Assembly (NCBI RefSeq): GCF_003610995.1
Contig: NZ_CP032543.1
Span: 682,001-746,000 of the forward strand
Origin: Streptomyces griseus subsp. griseus
Lineage (GTDB): Bacteria; Actinomycetota; Actinomycetes; Streptomycetales; Streptomycetaceae
DNA length: 64,000 nt
Direction: 5' to 3'
Position 1 is the first letter of the stretch. Each line of letters opens with the position of its first letter. Below, one piece after another: positions 55,078-63,769 of the stretch. A program made the position numbers and the translations under genes. The notes under the pieces are model-generated. The model saw nothing but the letters and a program-made list of their open reading frames with translations, made no database searches and was not told the origin of the DNA.

Positions 55078-55383
55078 ATGGAGCCACCGGAGTTCCCGCC
55101 TTTGCCCGCTCTGACCCGCGCCGAGGGCGAGTTCATCGACTGCTATCTGGCGGCCCTGGACCAGGTGGGCCGGATCAACCCCGCACACGGCGGCGACACC
55201 TACAGCGCGCTGCGGGCGGCTCAGGCCCTGGCCTCCGGGGCGGCGGCCCTGCGCGACGCGCTCGCCCTGATGCACGAGCGCGGCGAGCGGCAGATCCACG
55301 CGGCGACGCTCGTACGGGCCCTGCGGGTGCTGGACGGCGAGCGGCGGGCGGGCAGGGTCGCCGTGCCGCCCAACCCGAACTGA
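55078..55383 (+). CDS. 101-aa hypothetical protein downstream of the ClpP-like gene
   Basis: A soluble, mostly helical protein: TRAEGEFIDCYLAALDQVGR, then YSALRAAQALASGAAALRDA and a basic C-terminus ending AVPPNPN. It starts 7 nt after the ClpP-like stop, so the two are surely co-transcribed and perhaps work together. I do not recognise a family. From 55384 to 55757 I see no gene. Confidence 0.7.
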   Translation: MEPPEFPPLPALTRAEGEFIDCYLAALDQVGRINPAHGGDTYSALRAAQALASGAAALRDALALMHERGERQIHAATLVRALRVLDGERRAGRVAVPPNPN

Positions 55384-55757
55384 GCCGCGCCGCGCGCCGG
55401 GAGCGCGTCACGGGAGCGGGCCGGTCGCCGCGCCGTGCGACACGCCCGGTTCCGCGATCGATTTCCCTCGCTCGTTCGGCGTAGGCCATCACCCGCGCGA
55501 GCGACGGCTCAACTTGCGTTCGGCGTGCGGGCTGTACTCGAAATGCTCCCTTTCGTCGCTGGTACGAGGGTGTGCGCCGGGCTCGTCGGCGGGCGCGAAT
55601 CCGCCCCGTCCACCCGAACGGTTCAGTGGTGAGGAGACTCACAAATCACTGTTTCAGCTCGGAAATCCGGCACTTCGTGAGTCAAGATCCCTGGGACGAC
55701 AAGCCCCCGCCGCCGCGGCGGGGCGGTCCGGGTGGACGCCGAGTCCTGCCGCTTCCC

Positions 55758-55898
55758 GGATGACTGGTCGACAGGAGTGGATCGGCAGGAGTGGAGGACC
55801 CGAGCACAACGGGCCGACCGGGAGACCGGGAAGCCCTCGGGGTGAAGCCGCGTCAAGCGGCCGGGCAACTTCGCCAGCCCGAACCCGACAGGTCATCC
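55758..55898 (+). ncRNA. ydaO-yuaA type c-di-AMP riboswitch
   Basis: The leader of the NlpC/P60 gene contains the conserved blocks of this class: GGAGGACCCGAGCACAACGG, CTCGGGGTGAAGCCGC and CAGCCCGAACCCGACAGG. The closing helix P1 pairs GGATGAC (55758-55764) with GTCATCC (55892-55898). This class binds c-di-AMP and in Streptomyces typically lowers expression of cell-wall hydrolases. The start codon of the hydrolase lies 28 nt after P1. The match is from remembered consensus; the exact 5' boundary may extend. Confidence 0.85.
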
Positions 55899-55926
55899 TT
55901 CACAGGCGGCTGACGAAGGGTTGCGC

Positions 55927-56397
55927 ATGTCTGCGCAGGTTCATGTCCCGTCTCTGTTCGCCCGGGTCGGTACGGCTTCCGTACTCACCCTGGCCGTGAC
56001 GTCCTCGATGCTGGCACCAGGTCTGGTCAACGATGCCGAGGCCGCCACCCATTCGACGAAGGCGCTCAAGATCGCCGCGTCGAAGAAGGGCGCTCCTTAC
56101 AAGTACGGAGCCACAGGTCCCAGCCGTTTCGACTGCTCGGGGCTGACTGTCTACTCGTTCAAGAAGGCCGGGAAGAAACTCCCTCGCACGGCACAGCAGC
56201 AGTACAACAAGACCAGCCGGATCTCCTCGTCGAAGCGGAAACCCGGCGACCTGGTCTTCTTCCATTCCGGCCGCAGCGTCTACCACGTGGGCATCTACGC
56301 CGGGGGCGGGAAGATCTGGCACTCCCCCAAATCCGGGGACGTGGTCCGCAAGGCGAAAATCTGGTCCAAGAGCGTCTGGTACGGACGGGTCCGCTGA
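55927..56397 (+). CDS. Secreted NlpC/P60 peptidoglycan endopeptidase
   Basis: A 156-aa cell-wall hydrolase. A signal peptide covers about residues 1-39 (VLTLAVTSSMLAPGLVNDAEAA). The NlpC/P60 domain carries the catalytic Cys in RFDCSGLTVYSFKKAGKKLP, the catalytic His in YHVGIYAGGGKIWHSPKSG, and RKPGDLVFFHSG. It cleaves stem peptides. There is no LysM or coiled-coil domain, making it a minimal form. A c-di-AMP riboswitch immediately upstream links its expression to osmotic and developmental signalling. Confidence 0.93.
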   Translation: MSAQVHVPSLFARVGTASVLTLAVTSSMLAPGLVNDAEAATHSTKALKIAASKKGAPYKYGATGPSRFDCSGLTVYSFKKAGKKLPRTAQQQYNKTSRISSSKRKPGDLVFFHSGRSVYHVGIYAGGGKIWHSPKSGDVVRKAKIWSKSVWYGRVR

Positions 56398-56602
56398 CCC
56401 ACCGACCGGACGCTCTTCCCTTGCGGGCGGTACGGGCGCAGCTGCCGCCCCCGCCCGCAAGGGCCCCGGCGCCCCTCGGCGCAGGAGGGGGCCCGGTCAC
56501 CAGCGCCGGGCGACCCCGGCGAAGGCGATCGCCTGTGCGTCCACGGGGTCCAGCCCGGACCTGCGGAGCCTTCAGCGTGTACTTGCGGTCTTCTGGGTCT
56601 GC

Positions 56603-57180
56603 CTGAGGGAACGCCTCATCCACGACCCGACGCGGCTCGCCGCACTGGTGGCGGTCTCCGGGACCGGATCGATCACGCGGGCCGCCGCCCACCTGGGCGG
56701 CACCGCGCCCGCGCTCTCCCGGCAGCCGGCCGAGCTGGAGCGCGAGGCCGGGCGACGCTGCTGGTACGCCACCATCGCGGGGCGTGGCCGACGGCCGCCG
56801 GTGAGCTGCCGGCGGGCCGGGCCAGGCGGGTGCTGGACGGGCTGGACCAAGCGCGGCACGGGCCGGCCGGGCTGTCGGGCGGCAGGTTGCGGGTGGGGAC
56901 GTTCACGACGGCCGGGGTCCATCTGCTTCCGCCGGTCCTGAGCGCGTTCCGGCGGGCCCAATCCGGAGGTCGATCCGGGGGTCACCGAGTGCGAGCCGCC
57001 GGGCGGTGTCGCGGCGGCCACCGCGCGCGAGGCGGACCTGGCACTGACCCACACCTGCGGCCCGGCGGTGGCGGACCCGCCGCCCCTGGGCGTCACCGTG
57101 GAGCCCCCGCTGGTCGAGGAGCTGGTGCCGGCGACCGCCGTCGGGCACCGGCCCGCTGAGCCGTGGCACCCCCTGACGTG
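56603..57180 (+). pseudogene. LysR-family regulator, frameshifted and truncated
   Basis: The N-terminal HTH is visible as ERLIHDPTRLAALVAVSGTG then SITRAAAHLGGTAPALSRQP. The frame then changes near 56780, continuing RARRVLDGLDQARHGPAGLS and RLRVGTFTTAGVHLLPPVL, and again near 56960, continuing TECEPPGGVAAATAREADLA to PLVEELVPATAVGH. The last third of the substrate domain is missing. No ATG precedes it. It is a decayed regulator. Confidence 0.6.
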
Positions 57181-57238
57181 GCGGCCCGCTGAACCACGGC
57201 CGTCCCCTGAACCGCGGTGGCCCTCGCGACCCCTGTCG

Positions 57239-57670
57239 TCAGCCCTGGACCGACACCACCCAGGGCAGCGTGATCCAGACCGTCTTGCCGCCCTCCGCCG
57301 TCGGGACGACCGTGAGCCGTCCGCCGTACTCCTTGGCCAGCGCCCGGATGATCACCATGCCGCGCCCGTTGTCCTGCCGTACGGCGGCGGGCAGCCGCTG
57401 AGGCCACCGAGGGTGACTGTCCGTCACGCCCAGACGCAGTTCCTCGTCGCGTTCCAGGCGCAGATCCACGGTGAAGGTGGGTGACTGGCCGAAGGTGTGC
57501 TGGACGGCGTTGGTGGTGAGTTCGGAGATGATCAGCCGGATGGTGTCGGCGAGATCCGTGTCCTCGGAGAGGCCCCACTCGGCCAACGTCCTGGCCACAT
57601 ATCTGCGGGCCGAGGAGACCGAGGCCGGATCGCTCGGCAGGGTGACGGTTGCTTCCTGATGGTCTGCCAT
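57239..57670 (-). CDS. Anti-sigma-like ATP-binding protein (HATPase_c, AbaA-type)
   Basis: A 143-aa GHKL-fold protein. The N-box is IISELTTNAVQHTF and the G-box DNGRGMVIIRALAKEYGG. It starts at ATG 57670, with GAAAGGGA upstream; the longer open frame has no support. This type resembles RsbW/SpoIIAB kinases but in Streptomyces often occurs beside a XRE-DUF5753 gene and a DUF397 gene, as here. It would act as a signalling partner rather than a membrane sensor. Confidence 0.88.
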   Translation of the reverse strand: MADHQEATVTLPSDPASVSSARRYVARTLAEWGLSEDTDLADTIRLIISELTTNAVQHTFGQSPTFTVDLRLERDEELRLGVTDSHPRWPQRLPAAVRQDNGRGMVIIRALAKEYGGRLTVVPTAEGGKTVWITLPWVVSVQG

Positions 57671-57773
57671 GGCGACGCCGTCCCTTTCGCGCCCTGGCCG
57701 ACCGGCAGTCGGCCAGGATGGTGCTTCGCGCCAGACTGCCACTGTTGAAGCTCGCTGTAACGATGTTCGGCCA

Positions 57774-57789
57774 AGATATGCATATATCT
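57774..57789. promoter_or_regulatory. AT-rich palindrome between HATPase and XRE genes
   Basis: AGATAT-GCAT-ATATCT is a strikingly A/T-rich inverted repeat in GC-rich DNA, midway between the two divergent starts. It may be an operator for the XRE protein or hold -10 elements for both promoters. A separate hairpin (CTGGCCGAC / GTCGGCCAG) lies at 57696-57718. Confidence 0.55.
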
Positions 57790-57913
57790 GTCGCTCGAAG
57801 CGGTGAATTCGGGCCCGCGCAACCGGGACGACGGGCACACTGACCCCCTTGCGGGACCGAACCTTGCGGTGCATGTCGGACCCGTTCCGTCCGCACAGCG
57901 CGAGGAGACCTGG

Positions 57914-58774
57914 ATGCTGCACGGCCCCGTCGTCCGACGACGGAAGCTCGGCGAGGAGTTACGGAGTCTGCGGCACGCCTCCGGACTGACCAGCCGGGAC
58001 ACCGCGCGCCTGCTCGGCTGGCACCAGTCGAAGGTGAGCCGTATCGAGACCGGAGCCAGCGGCGTCAGCCCCGGGGACGTGACGCGCCTCCTCGACGTCT
58101 ACGCGGTGCGCGACACCCAGCTGCGCGCCCTGCTCGAAGTGCTCGCCGGGTCGGCGGGCGGCGGCGGCTCGGGGTGGTGGCACGCCTACCGGGGCCTGAT
58201 CCCGCCCCAGTACCGGGACTTCATCAGCCTGGAGTCGCAGGCGAGCACGGTGCGGACCCTGGAGACCTCGGTGGTGCCGGGGCTGCTCCAGACCGCCGGT
58301 TACGCGCGGGCGGTGACCCGGGCCTCGCTGGAGGGCCTGCCGCCGGACGACCTCGACTCCCTGGTCGAGGTGCGGCTGACCCGTCAGAGGGTGCTGCGCG
58401 CGAAGCCGCCGCTGCGGTTCACCGCCGTCCTGGACGAGGCGGTGCTGCACCGGGAGGTGGGCGGGCCCGAGGTGATGCGGGATCAGCTGCACCATCTGAA
58501 CCAGGTAGCCCAACTCCCGCACGTGGAACTCCAGTTGCTGCCCTTCTCGGTCGGCGGGTATGTCGGACTCACTTCCCCTTTCGTCATCTTCTCCTTTCCG
58601 AACATTTCTGATCTGGATGTGGTCGCTCTTGACCACTTGACGAGTAGCCTCTATCTGGAGCGGAAAGAAGACCTCGACGCGTACAGCTCGGCCTTCCGCA
58701 CCTTGCAGACACACGCACTGCCGCCGGACCACTCGCTGGAGCTCGTCGCCGCGATCCGCCGCGGCTTCCGCTAA
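57914..58774 (+). CDS. XRE-family regulator with DUF5753 domain (WhiJ-like)
   Basis: A 286-aa DNA-binding protein. The HTH_31 domain occupies residues about 10-70: KLGEELRSLRHASGLTSRDT then ARLLGWHQSKVSRIETGASG. The DUF5753 domain begins YRDFISLESQASTVRTLETS and includes VPGLLQTAGYARAVTRASL, LPFSVGGYVGLTSPFVIFSF and a C-terminal LTSSLYLERKEDLDAYSSAF. ATG 57914 follows GAGGAG. It belongs to the WhiJ type, regulators of development and antibiotic production that act with a small DUF397 partner. Confidence 0.92.
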   Translation: MLHGPVVRRRKLGEELRSLRHASGLTSRDTARLLGWHQSKVSRIETGASGVSPGDVTRLLDVYAVRDTQLRALLEVLAGSAGGGGSGWWHAYRGLIPPQYRDFISLESQASTVRTLETSVVPGLLQTAGYARAVTRASLEGLPPDDLDSLVEVRLTRQRVLRAKPPLRFTAVLDEAVLHREVGGPEVMRDQLHHLNQVAQLPHVELQLLPFSVGGYVGLTSPFVIFSFPNISDLDVVALDHLTSSLYLERKEDLDAYSSAFRTLQTHALPPDHSLELVAAIRRGFR

Positions 58775-58819
58775 CCCGACAACCCGACAGGACGTCCGAC
58801 TCTGCCCGAGGGGGGCACC

Positions 58820-59062
58820 ATGTCCGACCGTCTCGCACCGCACCCGTTGTCACCCACCGCCGAACCACTGCTGTGGCACCGCAGCAGCCGCTCCACCGGA
58901 ATGAACAACTGCGTGGAGACCGCCCGGCTGTACGGCCCCGAGCCCGGCGGCCCGCTCCTCGCCGTACGCGACTCCAAGGACGTGGACCGGCCGCCGCTCC
59001 GCTTCTCCGCGACGGCCTGGACCACCTTCGTCGCCGGGCTGGACCGGCAGCACATCAGCTGA
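58820..59062 (+). CDS. DUF397-family small regulatory protein
   Basis: An 80-aa protein, [20 protein letters not shown], with the DUF397 core [36 protein letters not shown] and WTTFVAGLD. It follows the XRE gene by 45 nt and completes the trio with the HATPase gene. Family members bind and modulate their XRE partner. Its end overlaps that of the convergent bioF by 8 nt. Confidence 0.92.
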   Translation: MSDRLAPHPLSPTAEPLLWHRSSRSTGMNNCVETARLYGPEPGGPLLAVRDSKDVDRPPLRFSATAWTTFVAGLDRQHIS

Positions 59063-60227
59063 GCGGAGCCAGGGCCTCCCGGGGAGCGGTCGCGACGATC
59101 GTGGCCACCGCGCCGGTGATCTGCTCCTCGGTGAGGTCCGCCCGTGCGGTCAGCCGCAGCCGGGAGATGCCGTCCGGCACCGACGGCGGCCGGAAGCATC
59201 CGACCGCCACTCCGGCCGACCGGCAGTCCGCCGCCCACGTCACCGCCGCGTCGGCGGAGGGTGCCCGTACGGAGACGACCGCAGCGTCCGGGCGGACCGC
59301 CGTCAGCCCGGCGGCGGTGAGCCGCCCGTACAGCGTGGTGGCGACCTCCCGGGCCCTGGCCGCCCGTTCCGGTTCCCGGCGCAGCAGCCGGAGGGCCCCC
59401 AGCGCGCCGCCCGCCGCCGCCGGGGCGAGGCCGGTGTCGAAGATGAACGTACGGGCCGTGTTGACCAGATGGCCGATGACCCGGGCCGGGCCGAGGACCG
59501 CACCGCCCTGGCTGCCCAGCGACTTGGAGAGGGTGAGCGTGGCGACGGTCCCCTCACCGCCCGCGAGTCCCGCTGCGGCGAGGGCGCCGCGTCCGCCGTC
59601 GCCGAGGACGCCGAGGCCGTGCGCGTCGTCCACGACGAGGGCCGCGTTCGCGGCGCGGCAGACCTCGGCCAGCGCCGAGAGCGGGGCCGCGTCCCCGTCC
59701 ACCGAGAAGACCGAGTCGGTGACGGCGAGCGCCCGCCCTCCGTGGGCCCGGAGCGCCTTGGCCACGGCGTCCGGGTCGGCGTGCGGGACGACGGCGGTCT
59801 CCGCGCGGGAGAGCCGGCAGCCGTCCACGATGGAGGCGTGGTTCCCCGCGTCGGAGACGATGAGCGAGCCGCGCCCGGACAGTGCCGTGAGGGCCGCCAG
59901 GTTGGCCGCGTAACCGGAGGAGAGGACGAGGGCCGCCTCGAAGCCGCAGAAGTCGGCGAGTTCCCGTTCGAGTTCGGTGTGCAGCTCGGTGGTGCCGGTG
60001 ACCAGCCGGGACCCCGTGGCGCCCGCGCCCCAGCGGTGGGCTGCGGCAGCGGCCGCGGCGGCCACCTCAGGGTGCCGGGTGAGGCCCAGGTAGTCGTTGC
60101 TCGCCAGGTCCAGGAGCCCGGCTTCCGCGCTCCTCGGGCGCAGGACCCGGACGAGCCCGGCCTCGGCCCGGCGGCGGGCCTCGTCGTCGATCCAGTCGAA
60201 CGGGGCGGAGGGCGGGGCGAAGGACAT
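59055..60227 (-). CDS. bioF: 8-amino-7-oxononanoate synthase
   Basis: A 390-aa PLP enzyme that condenses pimeloyl-ACP/CoA with alanine, first committed step of the biotin ring pathway. The N-terminus reads [18 protein letters not shown], the fold has [35 protein letters not shown] and the PLP Lys in [16 protein letters not shown]. It is divergent from bioBAD; together they cover the last four biotin steps. Confidence 0.94.
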   Translation of the reverse strand: MSFAPPSAPFDWIDDEARRRAEAGLVRVLRPRSAEAGLLDLASNDYLGLTRHPEVAAAAAAAAHRWGAGATGSRLVTGTTELHTELERELADFCGFEAALVLSSGYAANLAALTALSGRGSLIVSDAGNHASIVDGCRLSRAETAVVPHADPDAVAKALRAHGGRALAVTDSVFSVDGDAAPLSALAEVCRAANAALVVDDAHGLGVLGDGGRGALAAAGLAGGEGTVATLTLSKSLGSQGGAVLGPARVIGHLVNTARTFIFDTGLAPAAAGGALGALRLLRREPERAARAREVATTLYGRLTAAGLTAVRPDAAVVSVRAPSADAAVTWAADCRSAGVAVGCFRPPSVPDGISRLRLTARADLTEEQITGAVATIVATAPREALAPLS

Positions 60228-60283
60228 AGGACGGTCCCTTTTGTAGGCAGCTCACAGACCCTAGCGGGGTGCGCAGCAGGTCA

Positions 60284-60305
60284 GGGTGTGGCAATACACA
60301 CACCC
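60284..60305. promoter_or_regulatory. Inverted repeat in the bioF-bioB intergenic region
   Basis: GGGTGTG and CACACCC surround GCAATACA, 57 nt upstream of bioF and 67 nt upstream of bioB. It is a candidate operator for a biotin regulator (BioQ or BirA type), though it does not match a consensus I can vouch for. Confidence 0.35.
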
Positions 60306-60371
60306 GCACCCACGTCTCCTGTCTGGTTCCTCCTTGGCTGGAGGCGGTGCCGTAAGCCAGGATCATCTTTC

Positions 60372-61595
60372 ATGGACCTGCTGAACACGCTGGTGGACAA
60401 GGGGCTGCGGCGCGAACTGCCGACCCGCGAAGAAGCGCTCGCCGTGCTGGCGACCTCCGACGACGACCTGCTCGACGTGGTGGCCGCCGCGGGCAAGGTA
60501 CGCCGCCAGTGGTTCGGGCGGCGCGTCAAACTCAACTACCTGGTCAACCTGAAGTCGGGGCTCTGCCCCGAGGACTGCTCGTACTGCTCGCAGCGGCTGG
60601 GTTCCCAGGCCGGGATCCTCAAGTACACCTGGCTGAAGCCGGACGAGGCGTCCAGGGCGGCCGCCGCCGGGGTCGCGGGCGGGGCCAAGCGGGTCTGCCT
60701 GGTGGCGAGCGGGCGCGGCCCGACGGACCGGGACGTGGACCGGGTCACCAAGACCATCGAGGCCATCAAGGAGCGACACGAGGGCGTCGAGGTCTGCGCC
60801 TGTCTCGGTCTGCTCTCCGACGGGCAGGCCGACCGGCTGCGTTCGGCGGGTGCCGACGCGTACAACCACAACCTCAACACGTCCGAGGAGACGTACGGGG
60901 CGATCACCACCACTCACACGTACGCGGACCGGGTGGAGACCGTGCAGCAGGCCCAGGCCGCCGGGCTCTCGGCGTGTTCCGGGCTGATCGCCGGGATGGG
61001 CGAGAGCGACAAGGACCTGGTCGACGTCGTCTTCGCGCTGCGCGACCTGGACCCGGACTCGGTGCCGGTGAACTTCCTGATCCCTTTCGAGGGAACGCCG
61101 CTGGCCAAGGAGTGGAACCTCACCCCGCAGCGCTGCCTGCGCATCCTCGCCATGGTCCGCTTCGTCTGCCCGGACGTCGAGGTCCGGCTCGCGGGCGGCC
61201 GCGAGGTGCATCTGCGGTCGATGCAGCCGCTGGCGCTGCACCTGGTGAACTCGGTCTTCCTCGGTGATTACCTGACCAGCGAGGGCCAGGCGGGCCAGGC
61301 GGACCTGGACATGATCGCGGACGCCGGGTTCGAGGTGGAGGGCCAGGGCACGACCACGCTGCCGCGTCACCGGTCCGACGCGCTCGCCGGGGGCGGTTGC
61401 GGTTCGCAGGACGCCCCGGAGACGGCTGGCTGCGGTGCGCACGGAGCGTCCGGCGGCGGCTGCGGGCCGTGCGGTGGCCATGGCGAGCCGGCGCCCGCCG
61501 AAGCCGGGGAGAGCGCCCCGGCCGGCGCGGCGCGTACGGATCTGGTCGCGGTCCGCCGGCGCGGTGCGGGGACGGATCTCGCGCCCAATGCCTGA
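60372..61595 (+). CDS. bioB: Biotin synthase with Cys/Gly-rich C-terminal extension
   Basis: A 407-aa radical SAM enzyme inserting sulfur into dethiobiotin. The radical SAM cluster motif is [10 protein letters not shown]. Further blocks are [59 protein letters not shown] and [19 protein letters not shown]. The conserved fold ends near residue 335. An extra tail of about 70 residues follows with four Cys in Gly-rich context ([25 protein letters not shown]). The start ATG 60372 is fixed by the conserved [12 protein letters not shown]. It overlaps bioA by 8 nt. Confidence 0.95.
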   Translation: MDLLNTLVDKGLRRELPTREEALAVLATSDDDLLDVVAAAGKVRRQWFGRRVKLNYLVNLKSGLCPEDCSYCSQRLGSQAGILKYTWLKPDEASRAAAAGVAGGAKRVCLVASGRGPTDRDVDRVTKTIEAIKERHEGVEVCACLGLLSDGQADRLRSAGADAYNHNLNTSEETYGAITTTHTYADRVETVQQAQAAGLSACSGLIAGMGESDKDLVDVVFALRDLDPDSVPVNFLIPFEGTPLAKEWNLTPQRCLRILAMVRFVCPDVEVRLAGGREVHLRSMQPLALHLVNSVFLGDYLTSEGQAGQADLDMIADAGFEVEGQGTTTLPRHRSDALAGGGCGSQDAPETAGCGAHGASGGGCGPCGGHGEPAPAEAGESAPAGAARTDLVAVRRRGAGTDLAPNA

Positions 61596-62931
61596 GCCGT
61601 ACGACCCCGACCGCGGCGGGCCCGCCGAGCCGAAACCGTACGCCCCGGACGAACTGCGGGCGCTGGACCGCGCGCACGTCTGGCACCCCTACGGTCCGAT
61701 GCCAGGTCGGCAGCAGCCGCTGATCGTGGAGTCGGCCTCCGGCGTGCGGCTCCAACTCGCCGAACCCGTCGAAGGGCAGCGGGAGTTGGTGGACGGCATG
61801 TCGTCCTGGTGGTCGGCGGTGCACGGCTACAACCACCCGGTCCTCAACGAGGCCGCGCGCGGCCAGCTGGACCGGATGAGCCATGTGATGTTCGGCGGGC
61901 TCACCCATGAGCCCGCCGTCCGGCTGGCGGCCCGGCTGGTGGAGATCACCCCTGAGCCGCTCCAGCATGTCTTCCTGGCCGACTCGGGGTCCGTCTCGGT
62001 CGAGGTCGCGGTCAAGATGTGCCTGCAGTTCTGGCGTTCGGCCGGGCGCCCGGAGAAGAGCCGGCTGCTGACCTGGCGCGGCGGCTACCACGGCGACACC
62101 TGGCAGCCGATGTCGGTGTGCGACCCGGAGGGCGGGATGCACGAGCTGTGGTCGGGGGCGCTGCTCCGGCAGGTCTTCGCCGACGCCCCGCCGGACGGTT
62201 TCGACGCGGAGCCGGACCCCGCCTATGTGACCCATCTGCGGGAGCTGATCGCGGACCACGCCGACGAGGTCGCCGCGGTGATCGTGGAGCCGGTGGTGCA
62301 GGGAGCGGGCGGGATGCGGTTCCACTCCCCCGCCTATCTGCGGGTGCTGCGCGAGGCGTGCGACGCGTCGGACGTGCTGTTGGTGTTCGACGAGATCGCC
62401 ACGGGTTTCGGGCGGACGGGGAAGCTGTTCGCCGCCGCTCACGCCGGTGTCTCGCCGGATGTCATGTGCGTGGGCAAGGCGCTGACCGGCGGTTATCTCA
62501 CGATGGCGGCGACGCTGTGCACCTCGCGGGTGGCCGAGGGGATCTCGCGCGGCGAGGTGCCGGTGCTGGCGCACGGCCCGACGTTCATGGGCAACCCGCT
62601 GGCCGCCTCGATCGCCTCGGCCTCGGTGGACCTGCTGCTCGGGCAGGACTGGGAGGGCGAGGTGGCGCGGATCGGCGCCGGGCTGCGTGCGGGGCTCGCG
62701 CCCGCGTCGGCGGTCCCGGGGGTCGTGGACGTACGCGTCCTGGGGGCGATCGGGGTCGTCCAACTCGACCACGAGGTGGACATGGCGGCGGCGACCCGGG
62801 CGGCCGTGCGCGAGGGCGTGTGGCTGCGGCCGTTCCGCGATCTGGTGTACACGATGCCGCCGTACGTCACCGGGGACGACGACGTACGACGGATCTGCCG
62901 GGCCGTGTGCGCCGCGGCACGGGAGGGCTGA
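61588..62931 (+). CDS. bioA: Adenosylmethionine-8-amino-7-oxononanoate aminotransferase
   Basis: A 447-aa class III PLP aminotransferase using S-adenosylmethionine as amino donor to make 7,8-diaminopelargonate. Visible blocks are [66 protein letters not shown], the PLP Lys in [15 protein letters not shown], and [21 protein letters not shown] 61588 overlaps the bioB stop. Confidence 0.95.
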   Translation: MPEPYDPDRGGPAEPKPYAPDELRALDRAHVWHPYGPMPGRQQPLIVESASGVRLQLAEPVEGQRELVDGMSSWWSAVHGYNHPVLNEAARGQLDRMSHVMFGGLTHEPAVRLAARLVEITPEPLQHVFLADSGSVSVEVAVKMCLQFWRSAGRPEKSRLLTWRGGYHGDTWQPMSVCDPEGGMHELWSGALLRQVFADAPPDGFDAEPDPAYVTHLRELIADHADEVAAVIVEPVVQGAGGMRFHSPAYLRVLREACDASDVLLVFDEIATGFGRTGKLFAAAHAGVSPDVMCVGKALTGGYLTMAATLCTSRVAEGISRGEVPVLAHGPTFMGNPLAASIASASVDLLLGQDWEGEVARIGAGLRAGLAPASAVPGVVDVRVLGAIGVVQLDHEVDMAAATRAAVREGVWLRPFRDLVYTMPPYVTGDDDVRRICRAVCAAAREG

Positions 62932-62932
62932 G

Positions 62933-63628
62933 ATGACGATTCTCGTGGTGACCGGTACGGGGACGGAGATCGGCAAGACGGTGGTGACCGCTGCCGTGGC
63001 GGCTGCCGCGCGGGGGCGCCGGGTCGCGGTGCTCAAGCCCGCGCAGACCGGGCTCGCGCCCGGCGAGCCGGGCGATGCGGCCGAGGTGGCGCGGCTGGCG
63101 GGTGACCAGGTGACCGCGGTCGAACTGGCCCGGTTCCCCGAGCCGTTGGCCCCGGCAACGGCGGCCCGGCGGGCGGGGCTCACCCCGGTGCGGCCGCACG
63201 AGGTGGCCGAGGCGGCGCGGAAGCTGGCCACCGAGCACGATCTGGTGCTGGTCGAGGGGGCGGGCGGGCTGCTCGTCCGGTTCGACGACGAGGGCGCGAC
63301 CCTGGCGGACGCGGCACAGCTGCTGTCGGCACCGGTGCTGGTGGTGGCGCCCGCGGGCCTGGGCACGCTGAACGCCACCGCGCTCACGGCCGAGGCGCTG
63401 CGGGCGCGTGGGCTGGAGTGCCTGGGCGTCGTGGTGGGCAGCATGCCGGACCACCCCGATCTCGCCTCCCGTTGCAACATCGAGGACCTGCCGGTGGCGG
63501 CCGGCGCCCCGCTGCTGGGGGCCGTACCGGCCGGGGCGGGGGCGCTGGCGGGCGCCGACTTCGCGGCGAGGGCGGCCGGTTGGCTGGCGCCGGAGCTCGG
63601 GGGGACGTGGACCGTGCCGTCGCTGTGA
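62933..63628 (+). CDS. bioD: Dethiobiotin synthetase
   Basis: A 231-aa ATP-dependent carboxylase closing the ureido ring of dethiobiotin. The P-loop is [40 protein letters not shown] and [20 protein letters not shown] are typical. It begins 1 nt after the bioA stop, overlapping its ribosome-site region (GGGAGGG), and ends the bioBAD operon. Confidence 0.94.
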   Translation: MTILVVTGTGTEIGKTVVTAAVAAAARGRRVAVLKPAQTGLAPGEPGDAAEVARLAGDQVTAVELARFPEPLAPATAARRAGLTPVRPHEVAEAARKLATEHDLVLVEGAGGLLVRFDDEGATLADAAQLLSAPVLVVAPAGLGTLNATALTAEALRARGLECLGVVVGSMPDHPDLASRCNIEDLPVAAGAPLLGAVPAGAGALAGADFAARAAGWLAPELGGTWTVPSL

Positions 63629-63680
63629 CGGCGGGAGCGGCCTGTGGCGTAGGGAGCGGAACGGGTCGCGTACGGCCGCC

Positions 63681-63724
63681 CCTCCCCCGTACGGACACGC
63701 CTGTACCGGTCCGTACGGGGGAGG
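63681..63724 (+). terminator. Strong terminator after bioD
   Basis: CCTCCCCCGTACGGAC and GTCCGTACGGGGGAGG form a 16-bp perfect stem with a 12-nt loop, 52 nt past the bioD stop. Confidence 0.85.
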
Positions 63725-63769
63725 ATCGTTGGGGAGAGCCGTACGCCCGCTCCCTCCCGGAGGTCCGTC

